Positions 22,623 to 34,128 of a stretch of 64,000 nucleotides of DNA are shown piece after piece. The stretch spans positions 29,470,340-29,534,339 of the forward strand of contig CM055111.1 in the NCBI GenBank assembly GCA_029204225.1, given 5' to 3'. The position numbers were made by a program, and so were the translations under genes. The notes beneath the pieces were generated by a model, which saw only the letters and a program-made list of their open reading frames with translations, searched no databases and was not told the origin of the DNA. This stretch comes from Diphasiastrum complanatum. Lineage: Eukaryota > Streptophyta > Lycopodiopsida > Lycopodiales > Lycopodiaceae. How positions within the stretch are numbered: the stretch's first letter is position 1; every line of letters begins with the position of its first letter.

Positions 22623-23205
22623 AGCATCAAGATCATCTTACCAACCCTCGCATGGTGTCTAAATAGAATCAGAGCAGTGAAATTAGCCTGCCTACATAAT
22701 CTGATCTTGAAAATCCACTCACTAGAACAAGTTGTGCGAGAGATGACTTCCTACGAGAGTTGAACCCTCGCAGACAACCTGAACCCTTGCAGAACCTTCG
22801 CATAGCAGTCAAATCACCTTCTGAACTCTCGTAGACTTCCCTGAGGTCTTAGAATTTTGTGAAGGTGCTTGCCAAAATTTGGGTAGAACTGAACAAGAGA
22901 AAGTGGATTTCACCTAATACGCACTCTAAATTCCGCTATATAAGGGCTAAAATCGAGTCATTTGTCACCTTTGCTAGCGAAGCTCTGCCGAAATTTCCAC
23001 TGAAAATACCAAGTTTTCTGTTTTCAACCAAACTTCCTACCAGTTGTCATCTGCTCATATTAAACACCGATCTGCGCTCTGAACTACAATCATTGTCATC
23101 CAACACTTAGTATTCTCAGTTTTCTATTGTTTCCACATCTTTTTCCATTTTTCACCATTTTTTCTACTTTTCCGACTTCTTCGACCACTAATCATCATTG
23201 CTAAC

Positions 23206-25640
23206 ATGGCCTCATCATCCTCTGAAGACTCTGGCACCAAACAGGTAATCATCCATGACATCCCTGAGGCCACGCAGATTTGGTTTTTACCCGCTGACGG
23301 TCTGATCCAACCATGGATGCAGACAGCCGGCCCACTCCTTGAAGCAATGGGTTTTTATCCGGCGTTGTTCCATTATGAGATTAACATGGTCCTCGCCCTT
23401 CACGCTTACGCCACCTGAGACGAGGTCAAGGCTCATTTCCACTTCCTGTACCAAGGTACCACATACAAGGTCAGGATGAACGCCGACTCGATGGTCACCG
23501 TTGGCATTATGTCCGCTGATCGTCAACCCATCTCCCATCGCCACGCCAAAGCTCTGATCAAACCATTCGTTATCCAAACCACACCAGATATTCCCATTTA
23601 GACTAACAATGGTTACCTGATAGAAGATATCACGGAACCCATCATTCAGGTGGCTGCGCATCTGTTGAATAACTTTCTGGTTATTTCAACATTTTGCAAG
23701 GACAGAATCCAGTCTGCGCTGCTAAGTTAGATAGTGAAATCCTCTCTGGAATTCCCTAACCCCTCCATTGTGCCATACGACTGGCATAGCTTTCTTATTC
23801 GAGAACTAACCAACTCCATCAAACCCAACAACCATGAGCGAATCGCAGCAGGCCCTCTGTTGTGTAACTTTGCCTGTGCACTTCTCGAGGCGAAAGTGCG
23901 CGGCTTCCCATGCTCATCCCTCCTATCTACTCTTGTACCACATACTAACGTCGGAGCCGATACACCACAAGCCCCTGCTAGTGCCAGTGTACCAGCTACT
24001 CCCACAGATCTAACGATGGCGTACCAAACTCTATAAAAATACATCCTAGATGTGGTAGCAGCCAAAGCTATTCTGGAAAGCAAGGTACTACATTTGGCAA
24101 TGAGTAATACACAGCTGCGAGCAGACCTCACCAAGCTGCAACAAGAGCTGATTCTGGCTCAGCAACACAAATAAGCAGGGCACTAGGACATTGCCAAGCT
24201 GCAGCAGAAGGAGGAGGGCCTAAACAAATATATTCAAAGCCTCTCCAAAGCGTTGACTGAGGCTCCACAAAGGTGCGGGAGCTTCAAGCTGAAGCATCCC
24301 AACGGCTTGCCCCCATCCAGACGCAACTTACACTTTTGGAAGCAGAGAACACGCGCCTGGGGACGGAGGTCAAAGCCTTACAAGACGCAAAGCTCGTCTG
24401 GTTAGTTCAATCTGCACCAGACACAAGGCCACTTTCCCAATCAGAGATGAGTCTTCTACGGCGTCAGGTGCAGATTTATAGCCAAACCCTCAACAGCTAC
24501 CAGGCGGAGTTCAATAAGTATCGGGCAAGCGCAACGCAAGAGCTCGCCCTGGCCAAGGCCCTCAAGGTGTGCCAACAATACATGGAAACGAAGGCCCAGC
24601 CCACCCCCGTGGTAATTTCACCACCACCTAATCTTGACGTTGCACAGGCTAGTACTAGCCAAGATCAGAGCCAGCAAGCAGCAGGATTTCAACCAGATCA
24701 AGGGTCTGAAGGCCAAGACCAAGGGCAAACAGATGCGACTGTTGAGACGCGAGACCAGAGCCAAGGTGCAACCACCAGCCAAGGCCAAGCAACATCATCC
24801 AGAGGTTCGCGTACGATATCTGCCAGCCGGGCCTTCCGAAGACCGAAGTCTGTGGAGGAGAACATCAATGAATTTTTATCCAAATATCTCCACGAGTCAT
24901 CAAGAGCGGCTGGCAGATATTATTCTCAGCTCAGACCATCAAGGGAAAAGAACTGCAAGCCTTACCCACCCTCCAACCACAACCGGAGTGGCGACTACAG
25001 TTATTTGAAAGAGACCCTATAGCCATCAAGGCTTACGTGATGAGTCTGCAACAGTTACGGGTGAACGCGCATTTCTTGCCATATTCAAGAAGATCCAAAT
25101 GGGCGAAATGTGGCACTCCTCTGGACCAGATCACACTGCACAATTTCAACTGGCTAATCATCAAATCCGAATATGGGTGGACTACGAATGTAGATGCCAA
25201 AAGGGCTCTCTCTATATTCGCCAGTCACTACATCAATTGCCCCGATCCCACAGTCCGCGCGGCAGCCACTTACGTTCGGGACTTAGAATATTTAATGGGC
25301 ATTGAAAGAAAATGGGATGATTTCCTTCCCTCCATATTTTTTGATCCAAATAAGGTGCTAGCTTTCGACAAAGTCGAAGACCAGCTGCCAGTCGCTCGCA
25401 TATAGTACCGAGCTACATTCCTTGGAGATCCCTGGACGAAACGATTCCAAGCATGGGTGGATCGGGAATGGCTGACAGGAGTCCAAAAGTCCTTCCACAC
25501 GCCAAAGCACTCAAAGAAACTGGACCGTCTCAACTTCATGGAAGACGTTACGGGCTATCTGATCCACCAGAGGCGGTCCAAGAGAATGCTATACTAAACC
25601 GGCAGAGTGCCGAGGGACCTGCATTACTTCAGACCATGAG
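23206..25640 (+). pseudogene. ORFX, copy 1 (in LARD), broken
   Basis: About 800 codons in homologous order with ORFX copy 2 (40706-43265). N-terminal globular domain: MASSSSEDS start, FHFLYQGTTYKVR, NGYLIEDITEP, AAHLLNNFL, VPYDWHSF and GFPCSS. Middle: coiled coil (LRADLTKLQQELILAQQ) and a Gln/Asp/Ser-rich linker, then RAFRRPKSVEENI. C-terminal domain: NFNWLIIKSEYGW, DPTVRAAATYVRDLEYLMGI, KWDDF, FDPNK, WTKRFQAWV and FMEDVTGYL. There are at least six in-frame stops plus frameshifts (around 24270 and 25030). Where the family residue is known, the stops are Trp to TAG or Gln to TAG. I cannot name the family with confidence; the N-terminal domain loosely recalls putative plant transposon proteins found in Gypsy-type elements. 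No transmembrane segment was seen. Confidence 0.75.
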
Positions 25641-25643
25641 TCA

Positions 25644-26441
25644 TGTTGGGGGTATTCCCAACAAAGTGTAAATAAATAAAATCCTCCAATAAAATGTGTT
25701 GCGAGGGCATGGCATCCTATGTGTATAAGCCCATGGCCCAATGAGCATGCAATTAAAGTTGTAAATAAAATACACTTGACTTGGGCCTTGGAATCAAAAT
25801 AAAACTAGAGGCCCAATGTCATTTTTAAACTTAGAGATTACTTTTTAGAGTTGGATCCAAATTGGGACTCACATGAATCTTGTGATTTCTAATGTACTTT
25901 TTGTGGACCCTTGGATCAAGTTGGGTCCAAGATGAATGGATAGGATCATTGTGAATATTAGCCAATAGGATTGAGAGGCAAGGGCCTTTCCCATTTTATA
26001 AAAAGGCACCATTAATGAGAAGGAGAAAACTCTACCAATTTTAAAAGAGAAGCAACCTCATTTGCAATTCAATGCTTGCTATTGCTCTTGTTGTTTCCAT
26101 TTGCTTTCAAGTTCATGCTTGTTGGTTTCAATAGTCTAAGTTTCTCCTTTAGCAAGTACAATGTGCATTTGAGCTAACCTCCACCCTCACTCTCTATCTC
26201 TCTCTCTTTCTCTTCCTTTCTCAATCTCTTCTTCTCCATTCCTTCTCTTCAACCAAGACCATGATGAATGTTAGTGTAGAGGAGTAGAGTTAAAGAGGAG
26301 TAGTATAGTGGTGAGTAGAGCTAAGGGAGAAAGTAGGAAACTAACTAAAAGTAGCATCTATGTTAGTTAGGTACCTATTCAGTGATCTAACCTTTGTTGA
26401 TAGGCGGAAGGGCTATACTACGAGAGATCTTCGACCCCACA
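25644..26441 (+). repeat. LARD 3' LTR
   Basis: 798 bp, starts TGTTGGGGGTATTCCC and ends TTCGACCCCACA. No clear purine tract precedes it, which is unusual for a mobile element and may reflect decay. Confidence 0.88.
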
Positions 26442-26599
26442 TAAGCTGAAATTTGAAATCTAGCACTACTGAGCCGCAATATGAAATTTGTCATTTTCCT
26501 TCTCTGACCTCGCATAATGAGGTACAGATAGCCCTATGCTGACTAAGAGCCCCATGTGGGCAGTTTTTTGCATGAAGACCAGCAACTGAACAAGGATAA

Positions 26600-27024
26600 T
26601 AAATGAAGTACTCGAAGAACTTTCAAAGCTCAAAGATGATATAGACTACTCCGCAGTAGAGCAGCCCCACCATCAGCAAATAGAAGAGGTCAAAATAGGC
26701 AAGGAAAAAATTACTATTGACATAGACGAGCTGGATGAAGATATGGAGGAAGAGTGGGACCAGTAGGAGCATCAAGAGCAGGACCAGCATCGAGACAATG
26801 TGCAGGAAGACCAGCAGCAAGACCGAGAGCAGCAAGACCAGGCACAACAAGACCAGCAAGTGCAGCAGCAAAACCAAGAGCAGAAAGGCCAGACACAGCA
26901 GGACCACCAGACAGCGCAGAACCAACAGGAGAAGGAAGAGCAAGAGGATGTGTATGTGGATGTGGAAAATGAAGGGGCAGGTGATCCTCCTTGGTATTTA
27001 GTGAGTAAATTTTTACGAGTTTAG
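26600..27024 (+). pseudogene. Gln/Asp/Glu-rich ORF fragment
   Basis: The frame reads EVLEELSKLKDDIDYSAVEQ, then IDIDELDEDMEEEWDQ and a TAG at 26765, then a long Gln/Asp/Glu-rich tract ending in VSKFLRV. The DNA repeats GACCAGCAGCAAGACC-like units. Its style resembles the low-complexity linker of ORFX, so it may be part of another extra-ORF copy, but no flanking globular domain could be matched. Confidence 0.4.
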
Positions 27025-27850
27025 TGAGTTTTAAATGTTAAAAATGCTCATCATAACAATCACCAATTAACATAGAAAATGTCTCTTTTTGGTGCAACAA
27101 ACTATACAAATGATCATTTTAAAAGTAGCCTTTTGAAAAAAAAAAGATAAAAAGTGCAATATATATCATTGACATTTTATGCATCAACAAAAGATAGATG
27201 GCCATATAGTGGGGGCATGACAGACAAAAAAATGTGCCAATATCCAAAAATAATAACATTTCAATTTGCTAGATAATGAAATATTCATCACGAGATCACA
27301 AATACTTGGAGGAATTACCGATCATCAACTTCTGCCATCAAATTATAACATTTAGTAATCTCAATCAGACTTTTATCACTAGACGTATTGTCAGTAGTGC
27401 AATCTACTAGAGGAAACACATTCATTTGTAAAGCCATTAGAAATAGTGAGCGAAGATAATGCAGGAAGAATTCAGATAGTTTTTGTAAAGAAAATGTGAA
27501 ATCTGCCTTGCTCAGGCTCCTAAAAAGGTCTGACGCTTAGACCTCCAACAATCCCCATCATGAGATGATGCACTTGTAAATGCCCTAGATATTGTGGTCG
27601 ATCTAGCCACAAAAATTTTGGACATTCCCTCCATTGTGAATACCCTCCCCTCCTCCCGTTAATGTCAAACCTATAGTATATTTAGATTCTGATGATTATT
27701 TAAAATTTGAGAAAGATATTTCAGATGTTATACATAATATTTGCATGCCAATTCTCTTCCAAATAAAAGAAATTGGTTTTACTCTTAACTTTAGAATCCC
27801 AAATTGTATTCAGAGGAAGGATAGAAGGGCCTCTATTAGCGATCCAGTGA
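27025..27850. other. Non-coding stretch
   Basis: AT-rich, with no gene or named repeat recognised. Confidence 0.5.
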
Positions 27851-28709
27851 TTGAGGCAATATGATATTGCAAGGGATTCCATGAAAGAATTGTCACTTCT
27901 CAGCAATTGTTTTCTGCAAGGCATCAAGGACAACAACGACACTTTGTCACACTGTATCCTTGGTGCTTGCTCACCAGATGTGAAGTTTCTGTTGATGCCT
28001 TATCATACCAAGTATGTCTATTTCTTTACTTGTCTACTTCTTTACTTGTAATCACTGTATCATCTATCTAATGAAATTCCTCATTGTTTTTTTGTAGTGA
28101 TCACTGGAGCTTAACTGTAGTTTCTGTTAAAATTATAGCAAATAATGTCGTAAATTTCTTTTGTGTAAAGATGAATTCCGCAAGCAACACACATAAGGAT
28201 ATTGACTCGCTGTTGCCGGAAATGTGTAAATATTTTCCAATAGAGAATCCCAGGGCAGGAACATGTGAAATTGTGAGCATTGAGGTAATTATTGAACATT
28301 TCTAGTGTATTTTTGTTTATCATCATTGTTAAGTGTCAGCATCTTCGTCCCAATTTTAGTCGGTCAAATGTATTGCAGACACCCAAGCAAAATAACTTAT
28401 TTAGTTGTGCATGGTATACTCTATACGATGCCAAATTATTTTTTGAGTGGTACAATCTTCAAGAGGATGTTGATATTTCAAAGGTGAGTTATTAGCCCAT
28501 TCTAATTTATCTTCATGTAATATATTGTTTCTTATAAATATTCATCTAATATATTGTTTAGCGAAGTTTACCCTCGGAGATTATAGAGCTGGCAAAGTGT
28601 ACAGATTTTAACAAGGGCTCATCTTTAGTCTATTGGCTAGGTCAATTGCTAGATCAAAGACTGATGTTGGGCCTTCTAAGCCAGACGATGTTCAGATTTT
28701 AAATGAGGC
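27851..28709 (+). pseudogene. ULP1/C48 cysteine protease-like gene fragment with introns
   Basis: Four exons can be read with canonical GT-AG introns: to 28011, 28098-28284, 28379-28483 and 28562 onwards. The joined frame shows LLMPYHTN-DHWSL (catalytic His region), a FFCVKMNSASNTHKD segment where active enzymes have the Asp, TPKQNNLFSCAWYTLY (the usual Q...DCG catalytic Cys block), then FEWYNLQEDV. ULP1 enzymes cleave SUMO or SUMO-like precursors. The Asp position is not DS, and DCG has become SCA, so activity is unlikely although Cys and His remain. Retained introns argue for DNA-level capture (MULE, CACTA or Helitron) or an old host gene rather than retrotransposition. Confidence 0.65.
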
Positions 28710-29067
28710 TTGGCAACTTGTAGATACCCAAGGTGAATAGATAGACATAGTTTCTTATTGATATAGAGATACAGACATACATTGAAAACCAACATATATT
28801 GAATACGGAAAAAGAATTATTTTGCACAGTTATACAAAATCCCCAAATTCGGATGATATTTTATTGAATACATATATCAGTTTGTACAATTGATTGTATG
28901 TTCTTCTACAATGTTGATATCTGTTGGAAGATCCTTGCAGGGTGTTGTGTTTTCCTGTCTTTTCGTATATGCATGAAAGATAAGCAACTTTTTAATTTCT
29001 TTATTCTCTGAACACAAAGTTACATATACAATCATTGACTGATTTGCAAATCACAATAAAATCTTAC
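28710..29067. other. Spacer between two gene fragments
   Basis: No gene recognised. Confidence 0.5.
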
Positions 29068-29852
29068 CAGCTTTCCATTGATAATGAATCTGAAGTATTA
29101 TGGTAGAATTTCATTGTGCATTAAGACCAGCTCTTGTCTGATATAACTCAAGCTCCAATGATCCTCCACTACAATTGTAGTTAGCATATCTTCATTGTTG
29201 AAAATGTGGACTTCTTTTCGATCTGTGTGACCATCCATTTGAAGGTCTTGATCCAGTGGCATCCAGGTCTCACTTATTCGTTTCCATCTCTTGTAATTGA
29301 ATGTAAGACTAAGCATTTGTCTCGAAATGCAATAACGAAATATCATAAAAGATTTCTTAATTCTACATTCAATATCTCCAATTGTCTTGCATTCCCAACC
29401 CACATCCATCAGATCTTAAAGAGTGTCATCTGGCACATCCTTACAAACGAATAATGTTGGTGTTCTACAAACATTTGCATTTGAAAAAAAATCTACAAAT
29501 ACATATAAGGACATAAACCAACTTAACCTATTGACTTTTGATCCAGTGCTCGCTTTCATTGAGTTTTTCAAATCGAACAGTAATTTGCATCTAAAAGATT
29601 CTGACACAATACTATTAGGTGCAAGCCATTCATCACTTCCAAAATGTGGCAGTGGTATATCTTCAAGCTTTCTGAAACCTCCATGCATATCTGGAATGTA
29701 CGTGGACTCGTAGAAAAATATACCACTATCTGCAAGCTCCTTATAAGTTCTTCCTCCGTATTGTAATTTTCCAATATCCGAATGAATCACATCCAATATA
29801 CTTGCTAGGGATTGTGCTGGCTCTCATTCGCTTATGCTAGATGGACATAAAT
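29068..29852 (-). pseudogene. Unidentified host-like exon with ubiquitin-like end
   Basis: On the minus strand a 785-bp exon is bounded by an acceptor (TTCTTGCAG, at 29853) and a donor (CTG|GTAAGA, at 29067). It reads SLASILDVIHSDIGKLQYGG, then GGFRKLEDIPLPHFGSDEW, DVGWECKTIGD, TTIVVEDHWSLSYIRQELVL and YFRFIINGKLV. The last part resembles a ubiquitin-like or RA-type fold. Three in-frame stops (TGA near 29818, TAA near 29411, TAA near 29099) each fit CGA or CAA with a C-to-T change. I do not recognise the parent protein. Confidence 0.5.
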
Positions 29853-30640
29853 CTGCAAGAATGCAATACGTATATGATAACTGATATGATTTCAATAAGT
29901 TTCAAAAGCATGAATGTTAAAATATAGATCCCAAAAAATTTTGAACTTATAGTCATATTTTTGGTGATCATGAATATTGATTGTAGATATAGTTCTGAAT
30001 GCATATAGACATGCTGAACCAAGACTTCTGAGATTGATTGCCCTCTTGGAGAAGTCCTAAAATCAAGGATCTTTGCTTTTCAATATGATTTGAATGTCAT
30101 CATCTTTGCCTTCTTTCTTGTTCTAAACACGCCTTTTGAGGACGGATGCAGTAGAACCCATGAGTTTTTTATATATCTTGTTGGTTTCCAAAATCCAGCT
30201 TCATCCTTCTCATTGTGAAGAATCACTGATTCAATTTTAGATCTTGGTCTCTAGGCCATAGTGATTGCTTCCAAAGTTTAGTGCCAAATTCTCAAATCTA
30301 TGAAATGCCAGATAGACTCAAAGTTATATGATACTTATTAAATGTGAATGGGCAATTGGACCACAGTAACAACATGTGGTAACTATGCTTACTATCTAAC
30401 TGTGATGCATGTCACCAATTCCAATGCATGTGATTATTTACTATTGGCAAACCTGTGTAGTTTGAAATTTACGAAGATATTCACCAATGTGGTTAAATAT
30501 TTAACTAGAGACAATGTCGTCGGGCAGATTCACACATTCGGTGCAAACATTGTTTATCAATAACATTCTCCCATCTTGCCCGACGACAAACTTAAAATTT
30601 TTAGAAGTTAATTTTTATAACTTTATTATTTCCATCTATG
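29853..30640. other. Spacer with possible minus-strand LTR start
   Basis: No coding region. An inverted repeat TGTCGTCGGGCAGA (30515-30528) and TCTTGCCCGACGACA (30574-30588) is present. On the minus strand 30580-30566 reads GGCAAGATGGGAGAA, a plausible purine tract, followed at 30565 by TGTTATTGATAAACA, a plausible LTR start, so a minus-strand Copia 3' LTR fragment may extend leftwards. Confidence 0.35.
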
Positions 30641-31464
30641 TTACGTAAATTTCAAATATATGCATTTTCATTGGGCCACATGACGGACGAAATTAAGAAA
30701 AAAAAAAAAAAGCATCTTTACAAAGGATCTTTTTTGTATTTTGGAACTCCTCTAATAAATGCGACACTGCATTTCTACATGCAATTTATGACAGGCAAAA
30801 AATGTGACAAAATTTTGCAATTTTTGCATTTTCACCAGTGTCAATATTAGCGAAGCTCGACGTCATGGCTTTTTCATGTTCATTCTATGCACTGTGCAAT
30901 CAAATTTGACAACGACAACAGCCACCCACGATCTCCTACAAACGACACACCCACTTTTGTACCTTCTTCATCTACACACCTGTAAAATTTGTGTATATAA
31001 TGAATACCTTTTCAGTATTCAAATAAGATAGAGAACCAAGCATGATTGGTAACATGTGAGACAGACATTGTAGATGCTTTTCATGGATTGATTCTTCCTT
31101 TCAGACAGATTGTCAGTAATAGGTTCATAACCTTCACATATTGTGATTTGCTTTGTGAAGCATGTGGTTATGTCCGCTATTCTTTTGTGCTCACTTGCAT
31201 TATTGACTTGTATATTTCATTAAATCTGATTATAGCTTTGTCTGGTTCTACATTCAGATTCGTGTCAATACTGCAACGTTTTTCATGTTCTGTCTGACTA
31301 TATAATTGATTTGTCTGGTTGTCTGCTCATCACTTCTGCTACAACCGCGCATTAAAGCTCTAAAATTATTATGTTCTTGTATTTGCCTACTAAGTCACCA
31401 GTAGTGCATGCACCGAGAGAGTTGAATGGACTGATCTTCCGATCCAAATCCCATTTCTCTGACA
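30641..31464 (+). repeat. COP2 5' LTR region (approximate)
   Basis: The right edge is set by CTCTGACA followed by a primer binding site at 31465. The left edge is uncertain. Similar words to the COP4-family LTR occur in order (GCGACACTGCATTTCT, GACAGGCAAAAAATGTGAC, GTCCGCTATTCTTTTGTGCTCACTTGCATTATTGAC), but divergence is high. Confidence 0.45.
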
Positions 31465-31478
31465 TGGTATCACAGTCC
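31465..31478 (+). promoter_or_regulatory. COP2 primer binding site
   Basis: TGGTATCACAGTCC, a slightly altered methionine-tRNA-type site, follows the LTR end directly. Confidence 0.65.
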
Positions 31479-31689
31479 AAGACATCAAAACCTATCTGAT
31501 TCTTTAAGCGGTTTCATTTCAGAGCTATTTCTATAGCCTGATAAGCTTTTACAGAAACAAGACTCTACTAGCCGATAGAGTGATTGTCTTCTTGTTCTGT
31601 AATTTAGCACCAGCTTTTCGTACTTAAGTCACTGATAGTTATTCCTATCACCTAGACTAATCTTCCACATGGATTCTCACGGGAAAGTC

Positions 31690-32370
31690 AGTCCTATCAT
31701 GGACAAGGGGTTGCTAATTACCATATGTGGAAATTTAAGATGAGAATTGTGCTAATGGCTAAGGAGTTGTATGACGTTGTTACAGGTGTAGAGGGAATAC
31801 TCGAAGCTGATGACGCAGCAATTTCCAGATGGAAGCTGAAGGATGGAAAAGCGTTTGCGGTGATCATCCTCAACATTTCAAATACTCATATCGGCCATGT
31901 GTCCAAAGCTTAGACATCCAAGGAAGTCTAGGACATCTTGAGCATATTATATGAAGTGCGAGATATAGCTTTCAGGCTACATCTCAAGAAGAAATTTTAC
32001 TCCCTCAAGATGGCAAATGGTGATTCCCTGCAGAATCACATCAACCAATTCAAGAATCCACTAAAGCAAATGGTCATATCTATCGTAGACGATCAAGATG
32101 CAGTAATGCAGCTGCTTACAAGCTTTCCAAGCTCATATGACAACTGGATGATGATCATCATGATGCATCCAGATCTAACTCGTTCAAAAGTCATTACAAT
32201 GTTGTTGCAGAAAGACATGCGGAGGAACGAAGCCTCCAGTTCCTCAGCTAATTCTCACGCCTTGTACACCAACAGAGGAACGACTAAGCAGAAGAAGAAG
32301 AAAGGCCCGAAGCAATCAAAGCAAGACCAGAAACCAACACATCAAAGATTAGTCAAATCCACAGACTAAA
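31690..32370 (+). pseudogene. COP2 gag
   Basis: The frame GVANYHMWKFKMRIVLMAKE is the typical Copia Gag opening. It continues through RLHLKKKFYSLKMANGDSLQ, HINQF, LLTSFPSSYDNW and a basic Lys/Gln-rich tail. Stops occur at 31911-31913 (TAG) and 31929-31931 (TAG). Gag would form the particle shell. The element sits under the 31465-44560 nest. Confidence 0.8.
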
Positions 32371-33373
32371 AAGAAGTTGTTCTATAGATACTACAAGAGA
32401 AACAACCACAAGATTCAAGACTGCTGGATACTACAAGCAAAGAACAACAGCAAGGGACATTCAAATCAAGTGGCCAATGCAGGTACAGAAGCTCCACAAC
32501 CCATTCAAAAAGCGGATCATGATGCCTTCATGACTAGCCATCAAGGAGCATCCAACGATAGTTCTTGGTTCTTGGATTCTGGTGCCATTCAGCATATGAC
32601 CAGTCTCATTGCCTGTTTCGAGTCCTATACACCCTACTGTACCAACAAATATGTTCATCTTGGCGACAATAGCACACAAGCTATTAAAGGTGAAGGTACT
32701 GTAAGATTAAGCTTTGCAAATGATCAATCTAAGCTACTTTCTAAAGTTCTGTATGTACCCAATCTGTCTACAAATCTACTATTTGTAAGTAGAATCACAG
32801 ATCCAGGACATAAAGTAAAATTCAAATGTGATCAATGCAAAGTAGTTGATAGAATAGGCAAGATCCTAGCACTAGAAAAGAGGCATGGAGACTTGTATAG
32901 ATTAAATCATTGCTTTTCTGCCTCTAGTCAAGTGCTCGGTACTTCTATTCAAGCAAATAAAAGTTTACTTTGGCATTATAGACTTGGTCACTTGAATCAT
33001 GCTTCTGTACAACAAATGTCTAAACATTATATTGTTCTTGATCTAGACTCTCCTGATAATAAAGTCGAGTTACATGTCTGTGAAGACTGCTTAGTTGGTA
33101 AGCAGGCTAAAAAACCATTTAGATCAAGTCATCAGCATACTGCTAGAGGATTGTTAGATGTTGTAAATACAGACATTTGTGGCCCAATTTAGAATCTTTC
33201 TATGAAGGATGCAAAGTATTTAATAGCTTTTATTGATGAATTCTCCAGAAGGACTATGGTATACTTTATCTAGAAGAAATCAAAAGCTTTCAATTGCTTC
33301 AGAATCTTCAAGAAGCATGAAGAAAAAGAGACTGGAAGGACAATCAAAGCCCTGAGGTCTGTCAATGGTGGAG
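32371..33373 (+). pseudogene. COP2 zinc knuckle, protease and integrase (left part)
   Basis: The knuckle reads FYRYYKRNNHKIQDC: His and last Cys remain, but both first cysteines are lost. The protease motif WFLDSGAIQHMTS is intact. The GAG pre-integrase zinc site shows LWHYRLGHLNH and CEDCLVGKQAKK. The integrase follows with VNTDICGPI, a TAG, AFIDEFSRR, another TAG, and ALRSVNGGE, in which the second catalytic Asp has become Val. The frame stops abruptly at 33373, where the Gypsy element is inserted, and continues at 44062 (YISTKFKEYYKSQGIEQQ). Confidence 0.88.
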
Positions 33374-34109
33374 TGTTGGAGGGTTTGCGGATCCCAAGGC
33401 AACCCTAACCCTAGTTAATAAGTGAGAGGGATTTGGCACCCTGCATGTGTAGGTCCAACCCAATGATCACATAGTTATTTGATTGATTAGTTAAAAGTCA
33501 ATAAAAGGGCTTTAGGCCTTTTTGCGGGACTTTTAATGTCGCAAGGCCTAAATGTGAATAAAGTTGGGTTTCCCTCCAGTTTTGATGGTTCCCACACTTT
33601 TTAAATTTGAATAAAAAGAGAGGCAAGACTGGACCAATAGGATTCAGAGGCCAGGGTCCTCCTCTCTACTATAAAAAGGGACCAACTCGAGTTGCTCCTC
33701 ATGTTCATTTTCTCATTTCAATAAAGCAGATTGGTTCTCTTTATAAATGGATTGATGAATGTCTTTGCTCTTCCTCTCTTTTCCTCCATTCCTCATGCTT
33801 TCTTTGGATTTTGCTAATTATTGGATTTGATCATTATTGGGATTGCTATTTCTTATGCTTTTTGTGAGAGAGAAAAGGAGAGAGAGAAGAGTAAGTTTCT
33901 ATCATTGTTGTGGATTTAGGGTTAATGGATGTAGTGTTAATGCTTAGTGTTAATGGATGTTAGTGTTAGATCCTCCATTCATGTTGAAATATGAACTATA
34001 CTATCGCTCTCATGGGAACGAACCCACGGGTGACAACTAACTCCGTCTCTTTGATGCTAGATTGACTAGATCTTGGATTCAGGTTAGGCAAGAAAAGAAA
34101 CCCGCTACA
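33374..34109 (+). repeat. GYP1 5' LTR
   Basis: 736 bp. The promoter region has ACCAATAGGATTC (CCAAT box) near 33635 and CTATAAAAAGGGACC (TATA box) near 33669, followed by a (GAGA)n-rich downstream region. Confidence 0.92.
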
Positions 34110-34113
34110 ATTA

Positions 34114-34128
34114 TGGCGCCGTTGCCGG
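34114..34128 (+). promoter_or_regulatory. GYP1 primer binding site
   Basis: TGGCGCCGTTGCCGG, four bases after the LTR end. This is a common plant Gypsy site, distinct from the methionine-type sites of the Copia elements. Confidence 0.85.

Larger units (their letters stand above)
21841..26441 (+). mobile_element. LARD-like non-autonomous LTR element carrying only ORFX
   Basis: Two LTRs (21841-22603 and 25644-26441) share high similarity over their whole length. The flanking target duplication is TAAGC(T) at 21835-21840 and 26442-26447. A primer binding site starts at 22605. The internal 3.0 kb has no gag, protease, RT, RNase H or integrase similarity; its only coding sequence is the ORFX pseudogene. 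The LTR core promoter (CCAATAGGATTGAGAGGCAAGGGCC...AAAAGGCACC) parallels that of the Gypsy element at 33374 (CCAATAGGATTCAGAGGCCAGGGTCC...AAAAAGGGACC). This supports mobilisation by a related Gypsy element. The first bases of the 5' LTR have decayed (AATGGGGG against TGTTGGGGG). Confidence 0.88.

Noticed and set aside
26623-26943. Very hydrophobic Leu/Val-rich minus-strand ORF resembling a membrane protein
   Set aside because: It is the antisense of the CAG/GAC-rich tract at 26600-27024.
30515-30588. Inverted repeat TGTCGTCGGGCA as a terminator hairpin or CRISPR-like repeat
   Set aside because: A single pair with a 45-base loop in plant sequence; a retroelement purine tract and LTR start explain it better. 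No CRISPR array was seen anywhere.
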